IMG/VR virus record: IMGVR_UViG_3300048091_000433 | Location: 1 to 33,579 of that record | Length of the DNA stretch: 33,579 nt | Origin: a virus | Strand: one strand, 5' to 3' | Shown here: one piece after another, positions 13,500-21,120 of the stretch | Numbering within the stretch: the first letter of the stretch is position 1 | How the letters are laid out: each line of letters begins with the position of its first letter | Notes under the pieces: generated by a model | Told to the model about the DNA's origin: nothing | Database searches by the model: none | The model's input: the letters and a program-made list of their open reading frames with translations, nothing else | Position numbers and translations under genes: made by a program

Positions 13500-15043
13500 T
13501 GACCCAGTCCCGAATCGTTGACCAGCATGGTCGTCATATCCAGCTCGATCAGCTTACCGAAGAGGTCGCCGCACCTCGGCTGACTGGCGTGCGCCAGGTT
13601 TGGCACCCGTCTGTTGCGAGCGGCCTTACCCCGCAACGACTGGCGAACATTCTTCAGGGTGCTGCCGAGGGCAATGCGCACGACTATTTGACCCTGGCTG
13701 AAGAAATGGAGGAGAAAGATCTGCACTACGCCTCCGTCCTGGGCACTCGCAAGCTTGCCGTGGCTGGCTTGAACATTCGTGTCGAGGCGGCCAGTGATGA
13801 TGCTGAGGATATTCGTCGTGCCGATGCAGTGCGTGAAGTGGTTGAGTCTGCCGAGTTCGGCGAGCTGCAAAGCGAAGCGGTTGATGCCCTGGGCAAGGGT
13901 TTTTCAGTAAGCGAAATCATTTGGGATCGAAGCGGCAAGACTTGGATGCCGGATCGATTCGAGCCACGCGACCAGCGTTTCTTCCAGTTCGACCGCGAGA
14001 CTGGCCGTGAGCTGCGACTACTGGACGAAGCCGATATGGTCAACGGCGTTGCTCTGGCTCCTTACAAGTTCATCGTGCATCTGCCACGCATCAGATCCGG
14101 CTTGCCAATCCGTGGCGGTTTGGCCCGGCTCGCGGCAGTGGCTTACATGTGCAAAGCGTGGACATGGAAAGACTGGATGGGGTTCGCCGATATCTACGGC
14201 ATTCCCATGCGCGTGGGTCGGTATGGACCGAACGCAAGCAAGGATGACATCGGCGTCCTGCTTTCAGCCGTGGCCAACCTAGGCAGCGATGCGGCAGCAG
14301 TCATCCCTGACAGCATGAGAATCGATTTCACGGCAGCTGCAAACGTAGCCGGTGCCGGGGAATTCTTCAAAGGGTTGGCCGAATGGTGGGATAAGCAGGT
14401 AAGTAAGGCGGTCGTGGGTCAAACCATGAGCGCCGACGATGGAGCTAGCCTAGCTCAGGCGAAGGTTCACAATGAAGTTCGCCTTGATCTCCTGGAGGCT
14501 GACGCTAAGGCACTCAGCAATACTCTCAATCGGCAATTTGTTCGTCCGTTCTGCGATCTGAACTTTGCACCAGGTCGTCGCTATCCCAAGCTCATCGTTG
14601 ATGTTCCTCAGCCAGAAAACATCGAGCTGCTTATTAAGGCGCTCAAGGATCTGGTGCCGCTTGGGCTTGAGGTAGAGCAGTCGGTCATCCTGGACAAGCT
14701 CAACTTGCCGTCCCCAGCTGAGGGCGCAAAGATCCTGGGCAAGGCTGCAGCGCCGACGCTTGCGACTGCGGCAAACCGAGAGCAGCCGACGAAGGTGGTC
14801 GATATAAAGGACGTGGTGGATAACCAGGTGAAGACTTTGGAGGCCGTTGCAGCAGCACCGCTCGGCGATATGGTTGACGCCATCCGCGAATTGCTTGATT
14901 CGGTCAGCAGCCTGGAAGAGTTCCGTGACCGCCTGATCGAGGTCTATCCCGATATGGATGCGGGTCAACTCGCGGATGTAATGGCTGATGGGTTGGCGGC
15001 TGCCAGCCTTGCCGGGCGATACGATGTGTTGAGGGGGCTTTAA
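13499..15043 (+). CDS. H: Portal protein, Mu gp29-like (DUF935)
   Basis: This 514-residue protein is typical of the DUF935 portal family: RLANILQGAAEGNAHDYLTLAEEMEEKDLHYASVLGTRK near the start, and FGELQSEAVDALGKGFSVSEI and WWDKQVSKAVVGQTMSADDGASLA in the middle. It would form the ring at one head vertex through which DNA enters and leaves. TAATG overlaps at both ends link it to terminase and MuF. Confidence 0.95.
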   Translation: MTQSRIVDQHGRHIQLDQLTEEVAAPRLTGVRQVWHPSVASGLTPQRLANILQGAAEGNAHDYLTLAEEMEEKDLHYASVLGTRKLAVAGLNIRVEAASDDAEDIRRADAVREVVESAEFGELQSEAVDALGKGFSVSEIIWDRSGKTWMPDRFEPRDQRFFQFDRETGRELRLLDEADMVNGVALAPYKFIVHLPRIRSGLPIRGGLARLAAVAYMCKAWTWKDWMGFADIYGIPMRVGRYGPNASKDDIGVLLSAVANLGSDAAAVIPDSMRIDFTAAANVAGAGEFFKGLAEWWDKQVSKAVVGQTMSADDGASLAQAKVHNEVRLDLLEADAKALSNTLNRQFVRPFCDLNFAPGRRYPKLIVDVPQPENIELLIKALKDLVPLGLEVEQSVILDKLNLPSPAEGAKILGKAAAPTLATAANREQPTKVVDIKDVVDNQVKTLEAVAAAPLGDMVDAIRELLDSVSSLEEFRDRLIEVYPDMDAGQLADVMADGLAAASLAGRYDVLRGL

Positions 15044-16326
15044 TGGCGGTCTCTCACGGCTCGCTACCGTTCCAGGAGCAGATCGACTACTTCCGAGGCA
15101 AGACCAATATTCCCACACGCGCTTGGACGGATGTTTACAGCGTCGAGCATGACTGGGCGTTCGTGGTCGCGGGCACCACCAAGCAGGCCCTTCTTGCGGA
15201 TATGCGCGGTGCTGTCGAAAAGGCGATCACCAGTGGCCTCACCTTGGAGCAGTTCCGTGCTGGGTTCGACCAGGTCGTAAACAAGCATGGCTGGGAATAC
15301 AACGGCGGGCGTGGCTGGCGGACTCGCGTGATCTACGAGACCAACCTGCGCCAGTCCTATAACGCCGGACGCGAAACGCAGATGGCCGACCCTGAGCTAC
15401 GCAAGCGCAGGCCATATGGTCTCTACCGCCACGGTGACAGCGCTCACCCTCGGCCACAGCACCTGGCTTGGAATGGAACGGTGTTGCCCCTGGACGATCC
15501 GTGGTGGAGTATTCACAGCCCCCAGAACGGCTGGGGCTGCAAGTGCAAGAAATTCATGGTGGGTCAACGTGATATCGACCGCCAAGGTTTGAAGGTAGGT
15601 CCGGCGCCAGAGATTGAGTATGAGGATCGCACCATTGGCGTAAACAGCCCGAACGGCCCTCGCGTTGTGCGTGTGCCAAAGGGTATTGATCCGGGCTTTG
15701 AGTTCGCACCTGGTCAATCACGGTTGGCCACGGCCGTGCCACCACTGCGTGCTTACGATCCGTTACCTGAACCAGGTGCGCGGTCGAGCAGTGTTCAGGG
15801 CGCGGGCCTGCCAAACAAGCGGCCACTTAGTGCACTACCTCCAGCGCGGGAAGTGTCTGCTGACAAGCTCTTGCCGGAGGGGCTTCCCGACCAGACCTAC
15901 GTTGAGCGCTTCCTGGCAGAGTTCGGCGCGTCGGACGCGGCGCCGGTCTTGTTCAAGGATGTGACCGGCGATGCCGTAGTGGTCAGTCGTGAGCTGTTCA
16001 CGAGTGCCAAAACTGGCGCTTTAAAGATCAAGAAGCGTGGCCATGCGCGTGAGCTGCTGCTGCTCGCTGAGGCTATCAAAGATCCCGATGAGGTGTGGGT
16101 GCGGCTGGAATGGCTGTATGCCAAGAACAAGGCGGTAGTGCGGCGCCGCTACATCTCTCGCTACCAGATCGATGGCGAGCCGGTCCCGGCACTTTCAGTG
16201 TTTGAGGTTGGAGATGATGGTTGGGATGGGATTACGACGTTCTCGCCGGATGCCAACAATCCAGATTACCTGGAGCAACTCAGGATCGGGGTACGGCTGT
16301 ATCGTCGGTCAACAATCGACGAGTAA
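15043..16326 (+). CDS. F: MuF head morphogenesis protein with C-terminal PBECR2-like nuclease domain
   Basis: This 427-residue protein has an N-terminal MuF/SPP1 gp7-like domain (about residues 55-190), with RTRVIYETNLRQSYNAGR and the cysteine motif GWGCKCKKF. A Pro-rich linker (about 225-280) follows. A separate C-terminal domain (about 285-425) contains FKDVTGDAVVVSRELF, HARELLLLAEAIKDPDEVWVRLEW and VVRRRYISRY. This last part resembles PBECR2, a Barnase/EndoU/ColicinE5/RelE-type nuclease domain known on MuF proteins. MuF acts in head assembly and may be ejected with DNA; toxin activity here is inference. No immunity-like gene is obvious beside it. Confidence 0.9.
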   Translation: MAVSHGSLPFQEQIDYFRGKTNIPTRAWTDVYSVEHDWAFVVAGTTKQALLADMRGAVEKAITSGLTLEQFRAGFDQVVNKHGWEYNGGRGWRTRVIYETNLRQSYNAGRETQMADPELRKRRPYGLYRHGDSAHPRPQHLAWNGTVLPLDDPWWSIHSPQNGWGCKCKKFMVGQRDIDRQGLKVGPAPEIEYEDRTIGVNSPNGPRVVRVPKGIDPGFEFAPGQSRLATAVPPLRAYDPLPEPGARSSSVQGAGLPNKRPLSALPPAREVSADKLLPEGLPDQTYVERFLAEFGASDAAPVLFKDVTGDAVVVSRELFTSAKTGALKIKKRGHARELLLLAEAIKDPDEVWVRLEWLYAKNKAVVRRRYISRYQIDGEPVPALSVFEVGDDGWDGITTFSPDANNPDYLEQLRIGVRLYRRSTIDE

Positions 16327-16330
16327 CAAA

Positions 16331-16356
16331 AAACCACGCGCCGCCACACGTGGTTT
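16331..16356 (+). terminator. Hairpin after MuF, possible terminator
   Basis: AAACCACG (16331-16338) pairs with CGTGGTTT (16349-16356), 8 bp with a 10-base loop, 5 nt after the MuF stop. The 5' side is A-rich (AACAAAAAACC), but only TTTC follows on the 3' side, so termination on the + strand would be weak. It may act mainly as an mRNA-stabilising or attenuating hairpin. Confidence 0.5.
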
Positions 16357-16432
16357 CGCCCTGAGTGTAGGCCTGGAGGTCCTGGCGGGGACTGCTCACT
16401 CAATGGGCGTTCATTGATAGTAGGAGATGCAC

Positions 16433-17002
16433 ATGGCAGGCGCAATGCTCAATGTCGAAGTGGATGACAGCCGGTCTGGTGCAGTGTTGGCGGAGTTGGC
16501 AGAGCGGTTGGAGGATATTCGTGTACCGCTCCTGGATATCGCTGAATACCTGCATCAGTCCACGGACGACCGCTTTAGAAGGCAGGTCTCTCCCGACGGT
16601 GCTCCGTGGGCACCATTGGCCGCGTCCACTATTGCTAAAAAGAAGTCGAGCCAGATCCTGCGGCAAGACGGTTTTCTCCAGGACACCATCCGGCATCGGG
16701 TCAGCGGTGACGAATTGGAGTTAGGTTCGGATCGCCCATACGCGGCTATCCATCAGTTCGGTGGCAAGATCGAGCAGGCCGCCAGGTCGCAACAGGTTTA
16801 CTTCAAGCATAAGGGTGGCGAAGTCGGAAATCGCTTTGTCAAAAAGAGGCAGTCCAACTTCGCCCAGTGGGTGACCCGTGGTGCGACTTCTACCGAGATG
16901 CCGGCTCGACCTTATCTCGGCCTGTCATCCGAGGATGACGATGAGATCCTCGCCATCGTGTCGGACTATCTTTCTGAACCATTGGAGGCCGGTCCAAGGT
17001 AA
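16433..17002 (+). CDS. G: Virion morphogenesis protein, Mu gpG-like
   Basis: This 189-residue protein matches the Mu gpG/phage virion morphogenesis family: FRRQVSPDGAPWAPLAASTIAKKK near residue 50, ILRQDGFLQDTIRHRV, and DRPYAAIHQFGGKI. Members act in head-tail completion. ATG 16433 has AGGAG 6 nt upstream; an in-frame ATG at 16427 is too close to that site. The gene follows a 106-bp gap holding a hairpin and precedes the longest gap of the window. Confidence 0.88.
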   Translation: MAGAMLNVEVDDSRSGAVLAELAERLEDIRVPLLDIAEYLHQSTDDRFRRQVSPDGAPWAPLAASTIAKKKSSQILRQDGFLQDTIRHRVSGDELELGSDRPYAAIHQFGGKIEQAARSQQVYFKHKGGEVGNRFVKKRQSNFAQWVTRGATSTEMPARPYLGLSSEDDDEILAIVSDYLSEPLEAGPR

Positions 17003-17063
17003 TCGCGCTGAAGGCGTTTAGAGGGCCTTGCAGGTACAACGACGGCGGTAGTGGTTCGCAAGA

Positions 17064-17083
17064 AGCGTTAGACCAGCGTTAGA
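17064..17083. repeat. Short direct repeat AGCGTTAGA x2
   Basis: AGCGTTAGA occurs at 17064-17072 and 17075-17083, an 11-bp period, about one helical turn. Two identical sites on one DNA face suggest a protein-binding site. With only two units, chance is not excluded. Confidence 0.6.
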
Positions 17084-17182
17084 TTTCCCTCAAGGGTCAT
17101 GCCTGCATCATAGCGGTAGCCATAGTCACCAAGATCCAGCCAAAATACCCAATTCCTGCAACTCCCTCGCACCAGGTTGAGA

Positions 17183-17201
17183 CCCAAATTTCTTATTTGG
17201 G
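17183..17201. repeat. Inverted repeat CCCAAAT-N5-ATTTGGG
   Basis: A perfect 7-bp dyad with a TTCTT centre overlaps the candidate late element at 17191. It could be an operator, or a weak hairpin in RNA. No T-tract follows. Confidence 0.55.
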
Positions 17202-17212
17202 GTTGAAACTCC
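17191..17212 (+). promoter_or_regulatory. Candidate late promoter/activator site, diverged copy
   Basis: Aligned without gaps to the copy at 8665, it shares TCTT-x-T-x-T-G at the left and GAAACTC at the right, 15 or 16 of 22 positions, with a different middle. It ends 32 nt before the ATG of gene I; the 28667 copy has nearly the same spacing to gp46 (33 nt from CTC). Mu has a late promoter upstream of I. The role is inferred. Confidence 0.42.
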
Positions 17213-17243
17213 ATCGTTGATCGATGCCGCTGAAACTAGCGGC

Positions 17244-18212
17244 ATGAAAACATTACTCGCACTCAATACTGACCTCTCTGCAGCGATTGCCAACGGCAAG
17301 GCGCCGGAATGGGTCGAGCTGATTCCAGCCGGTCCCGTCGTTGTCGGTCGTGATGGTCGTCAGTGGCTGTTCGATGAGCAGGCTCAGGAGATGGTGCTGA
17401 GCCTGTTCACGGCTCGGAACATCGAGCTGCCCATTGATTGGGAGCATGCCACTCAACATCTCGCTCCAAATGGTCAGGCGGCTCCTGCAGCCGCGTGGAT
17501 CACTGAGCTTGAGATTCGCTCTGGCGGACTCTGGGGGCGCGTCAACTGGACCCCTCGTGGTGGCGAGCAAGTCGCTGCCAAAGAGTATCGCTTCCTTTCC
17601 CCTGTATTCGACTACGAGGCCGAAGGCGGACGCATCGTCCGCCTGGTCAGTGCTGGCCTCACCAACGTCCCGAATTTCCTCCTCACTGCTCTCAACCACG
17701 AAAACCCGGAGTTCAATGTGAAATTCCCTCCTGCGCTATTGGCATTGCTCGGTCTGACCGACGCTGCCACCGAAGCCGAAGTTATGGCGGCGGCCAACCA
17801 ACTGAAGCAAGCCGCGAACACTGAAAAGACGCCAAGCCTGGATCGTTTCGTACCGCGTGCTGATCACGACGCTCTACAGCTTCGTGCTACCAACGCCGAG
17901 CAGGCATTGGCTACCCGCGTCAAAGCCGAGCGTGATTCGTCAGTTAACGCCGAGATCGATGCCGCCCTGAAACTCGGCAAGATTACCCCGGCGACCGCTG
18001 ACTACCACCGTGCCTGTTGCCAGGAAGAAGGCGGCCTTGATCGCTTTAAGGCGTTCGTGGCTGCTGCCCCTGCAGTCGCGGAACCGTCTGGCCTGAATGG
18101 CAAACCGCAAACCGTTCTCCCTACTGCCCTCAACGCCGAGCAGCAAGCCATGTGCGCGCAGCTGGGTGTTGATCCTGAGCAGTACGCCAAAACGCTTCAG
18201 AGCGAGGGCTAA
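17244..18212 (+). CDS. I: Mu gpI-like prohead protease with scaffold domain
   Basis: This 322-residue protein has an N-terminal protease half (DWEHA with H68; FLSPVF with S119; VSAGLTNVPN) and a helical, Ala/Glu/Gln-rich C-terminal half typical of a scaffold. The protease would process the prohead; H68 and S119 are suggested catalytic residues by family pattern only. ATG 17244 has no clear ribosome-binding site, and a 6-bp hairpin (17226-17243) touches it, so translation may be limited. A GTG at 17718 with GGAG 6 nt upstream could start a separate scaffold product, as gpZ does within Mu I. Confidence 0.92.
   Translation: MKTLLALNTDLSAAIANGKAPEWVELIPAGPVVVGRDGRQWLFDEQAQEMVLSLFTARNIELPIDWEHATQHLAPNGQAAPAAAWITELEIRSGGLWGRVNWTPRGGEQVAAKEYRFLSPVFDYEAEGGRIVRLVSAGLTNVPNFLLTALNHENPEFNVKFPPALLALLGLTDAATEAEVMAAANQLKQAANTEKTPSLDRFVPRADHDALQLRATNAEQALATRVKAERDSSVNAEIDAALKLGKITPATADYHRACCQEEGGLDRFKAFVAAAPAVAEPSGLNGKPQTVLPTALNAEQQAMCAQLGVDPEQYAKTLQSEG
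17718..18212 (+). CDS. Possible internal-start scaffold protein (gpZ-like)
   Basis: An in-frame GTG at 17718, preceded by GGAG with a 6-nt spacer, would give a 164-residue product covering just the helical scaffold half of gpI (starting VKFPPALLALLGLTDAATEA). In Mu, the scaffold Z is made in this way from inside I. The start fits the domain boundary, but the internal initiation is predicted, not shown. Confidence 0.5.
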   Translation: MKFPPALLALLGLTDAATEAEVMAAANQLKQAANTEKTPSLDRFVPRADHDALQLRATNAEQALATRVKAERDSSVNAEIDAALKLGKITPATADYHRACCQEEGGLDRFKAFVAAAPAVAEPSGLNGKPQTVLPTALNAEQQAMCAQLGVDPEQYAKTLQSEG

Positions 18213-18215
18213 CCC

Positions 18216-18611
18216 GTGCCGCTTACTCAAGACCGCAATACCTCAATGAAAGCCACCGACGTCGTGGTGATCGGTGTTGCAGCCAGCACCAAGATCTTCG
18301 CTGGTAGCCTGGTGATGCTCAATGCGGCCGGCTTTGCCGTGCCGGGTAGCACCGCGACTGGTTTGACCTACGCCGGGCGAGCTGAAGAGTTCGTCGATAA
18401 CACCTCTGGCGCGGCTGGCGCGGCTCGCATGCCGGTGCGTCGCAACAAGGCATTCAAGTGGACCAATGACGGCTCCATCGTTCAGGCCAATCTGCTGAAG
18501 AGCGCCTATGTGGTGGATGACGGAACTGTTGCGGCCACTGATGGGGGCGGCACTCGCTCCGTCGCTGGCCGAATCGTTGGCATCGATTCCGACGGTGTTT
18601 GGGTCGAGTAA
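18216..18611 (+). CDS. Capsid-associated, decoration-like protein
   Basis: This 131-residue beta-rich protein starts at GTG 18216 with GAGGG 7 nt upstream. It lies between protease/scaffold and the major head protein, where Mu-like phages often carry a small head or decoration protein. The pattern (TKIFAGSLVMLNAAGFAVPGS, AGRAEEFVDNTSGAAG, FKWTNDG, VAGRIVGIDSDGVWVE) resembles DUF2190-type head proteins. A role in stabilising the capsid is inferred. Confidence 0.75.
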   Translation: MPLTQDRNTSMKATDVVVIGVAASTKIFAGSLVMLNAAGFAVPGSTATGLTYAGRAEEFVDNTSGAAGAARMPVRRNKAFKWTNDGSIVQANLLKSAYVVDDGTVAATDGGGTRSVAGRIVGIDSDGVWVE

Positions 18612-18638
18612 CCCTCTCTATATAGGAGCGCATTGCGC

Positions 18639-19547
18639 ATGCTGGTAAATAAAGCTTCGATTAACGCGGCGTTCGTCGCACTCAAAACGCTGTTCAACAA
18701 CGCCTTCACCACCGCGCCCAGCAACTGGGAAAAGATCGCGATGAAGGTGCCGTCCAGCACGGGCAGCAACCTTTACGCGTGGCTGTCGTCCTTTCCTCGT
18801 ATGCGCCGCTGGATCGGCGAGAAACACATTAAAAGCCTGAAGGCGTTCAAGTACACCGTCGTCAACGAAGACTTTGAGGCCACCGTTGAGGTGGACCGCA
18901 ACGATATCGAAGACGATCTGCTGGGTGTCTACTCGCCTCAGGCGCAAATGGCAGGCCACTCGGCCAAGCAGTTGCCAGATGAAATCATTTTTGAAGTGGT
19001 CAACGCGGCTTTCACCAGCCCGTGCTACGACGACCAATACTTCTTTGACACCGATCACCCCGTGGGCGATCAAAGTGTCAGTAACAAGGGAACCAAGAAG
19101 CTCTCGATTGCAACTCAGGCGCTCGCTCAAGCCAGTTATGGAGCCGCCCGAACTGCCATGGGCAAGTTCATGGATGAAGATGGTCGCCCCCTGAACATCA
19201 CGCCAACCGTTCTCCTGGTGCCAAAGGCGCTGGAAGACGTGGGTCGTGCGTTGCTCACGGCTGACCGCCTGGAAGACGGCAAGACCAACATCTATAAGGG
19301 GACCGCCGAACTGGTTGTCTCCGGTCGCCTGACTTCGGACACCGCATGGTTCCTGCTCGACACCAGCCTCCCGGTGAAGCCGTTCATTTACCAGGAGCGC
19401 AAAGCGCCGGTGTTCGTCCAGCAGATCGACGCCGAAGCGGATGATGTTTTCAACCGCAAGAAATTCAAGTTTGGTGCTGAAGCACGTGCGGCTGGTGGCT
19501 ATGGCCTCTGGCAGACCGCTTACGGCTCCACCGGTACGGACGCCTAA
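18639..19547 (+). CDS. T: Major head (capsid) protein, Mu gpT-like
   Basis: This 302-residue protein shows the Mu gpT pattern: MLVNKASINAAFVALKTLF, then APSNWEKIAMKVPSSTGSN, YAWLSSFPRMRRWIGEK, QLPDEIIFEVVNAAF and KPFIYQERKAPVFVQQ. It would form the HK97-fold shell. An in-frame TTG at 18633 closer to AGGAG (18624-18628) would add two residues; ATG 18639 fits the family N-terminus better. It should be the most abundant late protein. Confidence 0.95.
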   Translation: MLVNKASINAAFVALKTLFNNAFTTAPSNWEKIAMKVPSSTGSNLYAWLSSFPRMRRWIGEKHIKSLKAFKYTVVNEDFEATVEVDRNDIEDDLLGVYSPQAQMAGHSAKQLPDEIIFEVVNAAFTSPCYDDQYFFDTDHPVGDQSVSNKGTKKLSIATQALAQASYGAARTAMGKFMDEDGRPLNITPTVLLVPKALEDVGRALLTADRLEDGKTNIYKGTAELVVSGRLTSDTAWFLLDTSLPVKPFIYQERKAPVFVQQIDAEADDVFNRKKFKFGAEARAAGGYGLWQTAYGSTGTDA

Positions 19548-19551
19548 TCCC

Positions 19552-19842
19552 ATGGCCTTACTCATCACAGCATTGCGCGATGGCTTCCGTCGCGCCGGGA
19601 TCGCTCACAGCAGTGCGGGCACTTACTACGCCGATGATGCATTCAGCGAAGAACAGCTGGAAGCGCTCAGAGGTGAGCCGCAACTGATCGTGGTCGAAGG
19701 TGTGGAAGAACCGGAAGAGGATGGCGGCGATGAGAACGAGGGCGGCGGGCTGGAAGGTAATGGCGCACAAACAGGCCCGACGCCTCGTGCGCCGAAGCCT
19801 AAGGCAGTTGGTGCTAAGACCCGCCGCGTAAGGGGCTCCTAA
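19552..19842 (+). CDS. Mu gp35-like protein
   Basis: This 96-residue protein has a short N-terminal domain (LLITALRDGFRRAGIAHSSAGTYYADDAFSEEQLEALRGEPQLIVVEGVE) like Mu gp35/HI1506, followed by an acidic Gly/Glu-rich tract and a basic Pro/Lys/Arg tail. The N-terminal fold resembles small DNA-end- or head-joining domains, but the function is unknown. ATG 19552 is chosen because the frame upstream lies inside the head gene. Confidence 0.82.
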   Translation: MALLITALRDGFRRAGIAHSSAGTYYADDAFSEEQLEALRGEPQLIVVEGVEEPEEDGGDENEGGGLEGNGAQTGPTPRAPKPKAVGAKTRRVRGS

Positions 19843-20333
19843 TGAACCTCTCGCTACCTGGTGCACTGGTCTTGATCGCTCGCTTCGGTGCTACGGAAAT
19901 GGCCAGTCTGGCCGTCCCTGACACCTTCAATCCCATTGAGCCTGGTCTGCTGGAAGCAGCAGCCAGGGGCGACGATCTGGCCGAATGGGAGGCCGATGAT
20001 GTGGCGGCCGCCGTTGCGGCGCTGGCGAGGATTGCCGATGCCGCCACCCGGGCCCGGAGCGAGGTTCAGTTCTACCTGCGTTATCGCCGTCCAGGTGAAG
20101 ACGCGCCGGATTGGGTAGCTGAAGATCTGCCCGAACTGACTCGGTTTCACCTGTACGGCGAGAAGGCCAATGCTGAGTCGAGCGTGCGGCTGCGTTACAA
20201 GGACATCATCAAGCGGCTGGAGAGCCTGGCCGCTGAGGATGATAAGCGCGGGGCATCTGAGTCTGGCCAGTCAGGTTTGGCAATCCAGCATGCACCGCGA
20301 CTGTTCAGCCGCAACACGCTGAGCCGGCTCTGA
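19842..20333 (+). CDS. Mu gp36-like head-tail connector (DUF1320)
   Basis: This 163-residue helical protein matches DUF1320: LIARFGATEMASLA, the DDVAAAVAALARIADAATRARSEVQFYLRYR block, and LTRFHLYGE. The family is placed at the head-tail joining region in Mu-like phages. TAATG and TGATG junctions link it to its neighbours. Confidence 0.9.
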   Translation: MNLSLPGALVLIARFGATEMASLAVPDTFNPIEPGLLEAAARGDDLAEWEADDVAAAVAALARIADAATRARSEVQFYLRYRRPGEDAPDWVAEDLPELTRFHLYGEKANAESSVRLRYKDIIKRLESLAAEDDKRGASESGQSGLAIQHAPRLFSRNTLSRL

Positions 20334-20905
20334 TGTTGGGGGATCTGGAAGACGCCATTGAGGCCAGGCTTGCGGACCTGAAAAAGCAGCTCCCGCGCCT
20401 GACGATCAAGACGTATGGCGGCGAGCTGAGCGATCCAGATTTGCTGGTTGATCTGATCAAGGGCACGCCCTCAGTGATGCTCACTACGCCTCGGGTGGTG
20501 TTTCGCCGTCAGAGCCAAACCAGCCGCCGATTCAGCGCCGCAGTGGTGTTCCGCCTTGTCATCTCTAGCAAGTCGGTCCGAGATGAGAAAGCCACTCGGC
20601 GGGGCACCGTCACTGCAGATCCGGGCAGCTACTGGATTTGGGAAAGCTGCATGCGGCTGCTGACAGGCTGGCAGCACAAGCCTGATGGGGCGCGTGCTTC
20701 TCCAACTGAGTTCGCCAACCTGGTCACCGGCAAATTCCAGTCCGATCACCTTTCGGTGCTAGGGCAGAGCTTTGCCATCGATCTGGACTGGGTGATCCCA
20801 GAAGAGCCGCTGCCAGACCTCGAAGGCATTGATATTTCGTACCACGTTCCAGGCGACAACCCTGAGACGACCGCAACAGACAACATCGAATTGAGGGTTC
20901 CGTGA
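20333..20905 (+). CDS. Mu gp37-like protein (DUF1834)
   Basis: This 190-residue protein has the features of DUF1834/Mu gp37: LGDLEDAIEARLADLKKQLP, TIKTYGGELSDPD, and a later RLLTGWQ and VLGQSFAIDLDWVIPEE. It is thought to act in tail completion or head-tail joining because it always lies between the connector and tail sheath genes. The next gene starts in a TGATG overlap. Confidence 0.9.
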   Translation: MLGDLEDAIEARLADLKKQLPRLTIKTYGGELSDPDLLVDLIKGTPSVMLTTPRVVFRRQSQTSRRFSAAVVFRLVISSKSVRDEKATRRGTVTADPGSYWIWESCMRLLTGWQHKPDGARASPTEFANLVTGKFQSDHLSVLGQSFAIDLDWVIPEEPLPDLEGIDISYHVPGDNPETTATDNIELRVP

Positions 20906-21120
20906 TGCGCGTGATCGCCACAACAGACCCGGTGCCTATGCAGCCGGATCAACTGAACAAGCAAGCGGGGTTCATTCAGCCCGAGCCTGCTGAGCCGGTG
21001 GAGGTTGAAGACACCTCCTACTACCAGCGCCGTATTGCTGCAGGCGAATTGCGTGTAGTCGCAGATGCCAAAACGGTTGGTCGTGGTGCCAAACAAATCG
21101 CTAAAGGAGTCATGCAATGA
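20905..21120 (+). CDS. Mu gp38-like small protein (DUF2635)
   Basis: This 71-residue protein (VIATTDPVPMQPDQLNKQAG, then VEVEDTSYYQRRIAAGELRVV) matches DUF2635/Mu gp38, always found before the sheath gene. ATG 20905 has GAGGG 7 nt upstream; the GTG at 20902 is too close to it. The function is unknown, probably tail assembly. It overlaps the sheath gene by an ATGA. Confidence 0.85.
   Translation: MRVIATTDPVPMQPDQLNKQAGFIQPEPAEPVEVEDTSYYQRRIAAGELRVVADAKTVGRGAKQIAKGVMQ

Larger units (their letters stand above)
17003..17243. other. G-I intergenic region, possible central gyrase-site analogue
   Basis: This 241-bp gap is the longest gene-free stretch in the window. It holds a 9-bp direct repeat with an 11-bp period (17064-17083), a CCCAAAT/ATTTGGG dyad (17183-17201), the diverged late element (17191-17212) and a hairpin touching the start codon of I (17226-17243). 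In Mu the strong gyrase-binding site that lets the genome ends find each other lies between G and I, near the genome centre. The location here matches. I could not identify a gyrase core sequence by eye. Confidence 0.45.

Noticed and set aside
18618-19568. 316-codon open frame on the minus strand
   Set aside because: It is antisense to the certain major head gene, and is explained by the codon use of that gene; no family resemblance or ribosome-binding site seen.
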